This document shows, piece by piece, positions 14,302 to 15,414 of a stretch of DNA of 15,414 bases (position 1 is its first letter; every line of letters begins with the position of its first letter). This DNA comes from Helicobacteraceae bacterium. GTDB taxonomy: Bacteria; Campylobacterota; Campylobacteria; Campylobacterales; Sulfurimonadaceae. Under the pieces are notes generated by a model. The model ran no database searches and was not told the DNA's origin. It saw only the letters and a list, made by a program, of their open reading frames with translations. Position numbers and translations under genes: made by a program. The stretch covers positions 1 to 15,414 of the forward strand of contig JALSUN010000015.1 in the NCBI GenBank assembly GCA_027061425.1. The letters run 5' to 3'.

Positions 14302-14732
14302 AAAAACTGGCACTTATTTTAGCTTTGGGCGTCGCGCTTTTGGCTAATGATATTATCGTAAAAACTTCAGACAACAGTGTTGAAGCCACTATGGATAAAC
14401 TCCAAAATATTGTGAACAAAAAGGGCTTTACTGTCTTTGCTGTGGTGAACCATCAACAAGGTGCAGACAAGGTGCGCATGAAGATGCCTGAGTCAGAAGA
14501 GATCATCTTTGGAAACCCTAAGATGGGTACAACATTGATGTTAGAGAATATGCAGGCAGGCTTGGACCTTCCTATCCGTATTTTAGTCTATCAAGACCCT
14601 CGTGATACAAGTACAAAAATCGCTTATCGTGATGGTGCATGGTTAAGCAGTGAACATAACCTGACTAAGGTTAAGCTTATTAACAAGATGAACTTTGTTC
14701 TTGATAACATTACAACAGAAGCGAGTCATTAA
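14298..14732 (+). CDS. Exported DUF302-domain protein
   Basis: A 144-residue protein with a signal peptide (MKKLALILALGVALLA, cleavage likely before Asn) and one DUF302 domain. The domain shows FTVFAVVNHQQGADKV, IIFGNPKMGTTLM, GLDLPIRILVYQD and KIAYRDGAWL, the usual succession of the family. DUF302 structures are small alpha/beta folds with no agreed activity; homologues occur near respiratory and sulfur genes. The start at 14298 is chosen over 14292 because AGGAG lies six bases before it and it forms a four-base ATGA overlap with the cytochrome stop. The shared compartment and translational coupling suggest the protein works with the cytochrome, perhaps as partner, cofactor carrier or assembly aid; this is inference. 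Confidence 0.85.
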   Translation: MKKLALILALGVALLANDIIVKTSDNSVEATMDKLQNIVNKKGFTVFAVVNHQQGADKVRMKMPESEEIIFGNPKMGTTLMLENMQAGLDLPIRILVYQDPRDTSTKIAYRDGAWLSSEHNLTKVKLINKMNFVLDNITTEASH

Positions 14733-14743
14733 CCGTGGGTAGA

Positions 14744-15414
14744 ATGAGCAGTGAAGAGGCATTAGAGCTTATACAAAATGCAGATCTTTTAGAGTTAGGA
14801 AAAATGGCATCGGCACGTAAAAAAGAGTTACATCCCAAAGGGATTACGACTTTTGTTGTGGACAGAAACATCAACTATACCAATGTTTGTTGGGTGGATT
14901 GTAAGTTTTGTGCTTTTTACCGCCATGCTAAAGCGGACGATGCCTACATCTTAACCCATGATGAAATTGATGCAAAGATAGACGAGTTGGTTGCCATAGG
15001 TGGTACACAGATCCTATTTCAAGGAGGTGTTCATCCTAAGCTCCAAATAGAATTTTATGAGGAGTTGGTGGGACACATCCATGAGAAGTATCCACAAATT
15101 ACAATTCATGCTTTTTCAGCGATAGAGCTGGACTTTATAGCCAAGATTTCACATATAACGATACAAGAGGTACTCCAACGTCTTAAGAACAAGGGTCTCG
15201 CCTCTATACCAGGTGCAGGAGCTGAAATACTTAGTGATAGAGTTCGTGATATTATCGCACCTAAAAAACATGACTCACATGTCTGGATTGATGTTCACCG
15301 ACAAGCCCACAAGTTAGGCATAAAGTCAACAGCAACGATGATGTTTGGAACGGTGGAGACCGATGAAGAGATTATAGAACATTGGAACATGGTGCGTAAA
15401 CTTCAAGATGAGAC
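14744..15414 (+). CDS. mqnC: Cyclic dehypoxanthinyl futalosine synthase MqnC, 3' end cut by window
   Basis: The first 223 residues of a radical-SAM enzyme of the futalosine menaquinone pathway, which converts dehypoxanthinyl futalosine to its cyclic form. The [4Fe-4S] motif CX3CX2C is at 49-56 (NYTNVCWVDCKFCAFYR). It is followed by LFQGGVHP (91-98), HAFSAIELDFIAKIS (122-136) and GLASIPGAGAEILSDRVR (151-168), all typical of MqnC rather than MqnE. Homologues are about 350-360 residues, so roughly 130 residues lie beyond the window. The ATG at 14744 is preferred; a GTG three codons upstream (14735) is possible, and neither has a strong ribosome binding site. It is 11 bp after the DUF302 gene and supplies the quinone that would feed a membrane-linked cytochrome. 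Confidence 0.95.
   Translation, partial: MSSEEALELIQNADLLELGKMASARKKELHPKGITTFVVDRNINYTNVCWVDCKFCAFYRHAKADDAYILTHDEIDAKIDELVAIGGTQILFQGGVHPKLQIEFYEELVGHIHEKYPQITIHAFSAIELDFIAKISHITIQEVLQRLKNKGLASIPGAGAEILSDRVRDIIAPKKHDSHVWIDVHRQAHKLGIKSTATMMFGTVETDEEIIEHWNMVRKLQDE

Overview
The window looks like a piece of a free-living Campylobacterota (Epsilonproteobacteria) chromosome, most likely from the Sulfurovum/Sulfurimonas side of the group. This is inferred from four things: the kdsA-ribH-nusB order known from Campylobacter, the futalosine menaquinone gene mqnC, T-rich extended -10 promoters with poor -35 boxes, and a Der GTPase with an acidic linker. No RNA gene, insertion sequence, CRISPR array or phage gene was seen. 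Gene content is dense and mostly housekeeping, with a few accessory genes.

Left part (1-5500): an AT-rich gene-free stretch leads into a globin-coupled EAL phosphodiesterase on the + strand. It converges on a minus-strand series: an inositol-monophosphatase/CysQ-type phosphatase, an LpxR-like outer-membrane lipid A deacylase, and the ribosome-assembly GTPase Der. Der has a clear rho-independent terminator and a possible structured leader.

Middle part (5490-9060): a MscS-type channel (TTG start) follows a membrane-anchored TerB/J-domain protein on the minus strand. This pair is divergent from adenylate kinase, and both divergent promoters are readable. adk converges, with only 2 bp between the stops, on an exported protein whose glutaredoxin-like C-terminal domain has lost both active-site cysteines.

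Right part (9126-15414): eight tightly packed + strand genes look like one transcription unit. They are an EamA transporter, a 72-residue membrane protein, kdsA (Kdo-8-phosphate synthase), ribH (lumazine synthase), nusB, a 795-residue twelve-heme cytochrome c with a C-terminal membrane anchor, an exported DUF302 protein, and mqnC (menaquinone synthesis, cut by the window end). Gaps are 0-11 bp or overlaps of 1-4 bp. The first half is core metabolism: Kdo for LPS, riboflavin and antitermination. The second half joins a periplasmic electron-transfer protein to a quinone biosynthesis gene, which suggests an anaerobic respiratory module added to a conserved operon. The cytochrome-DUF302 pair is the best candidate for an undescribed system here. 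Its electron donor and acceptor cannot be read from the sequence.
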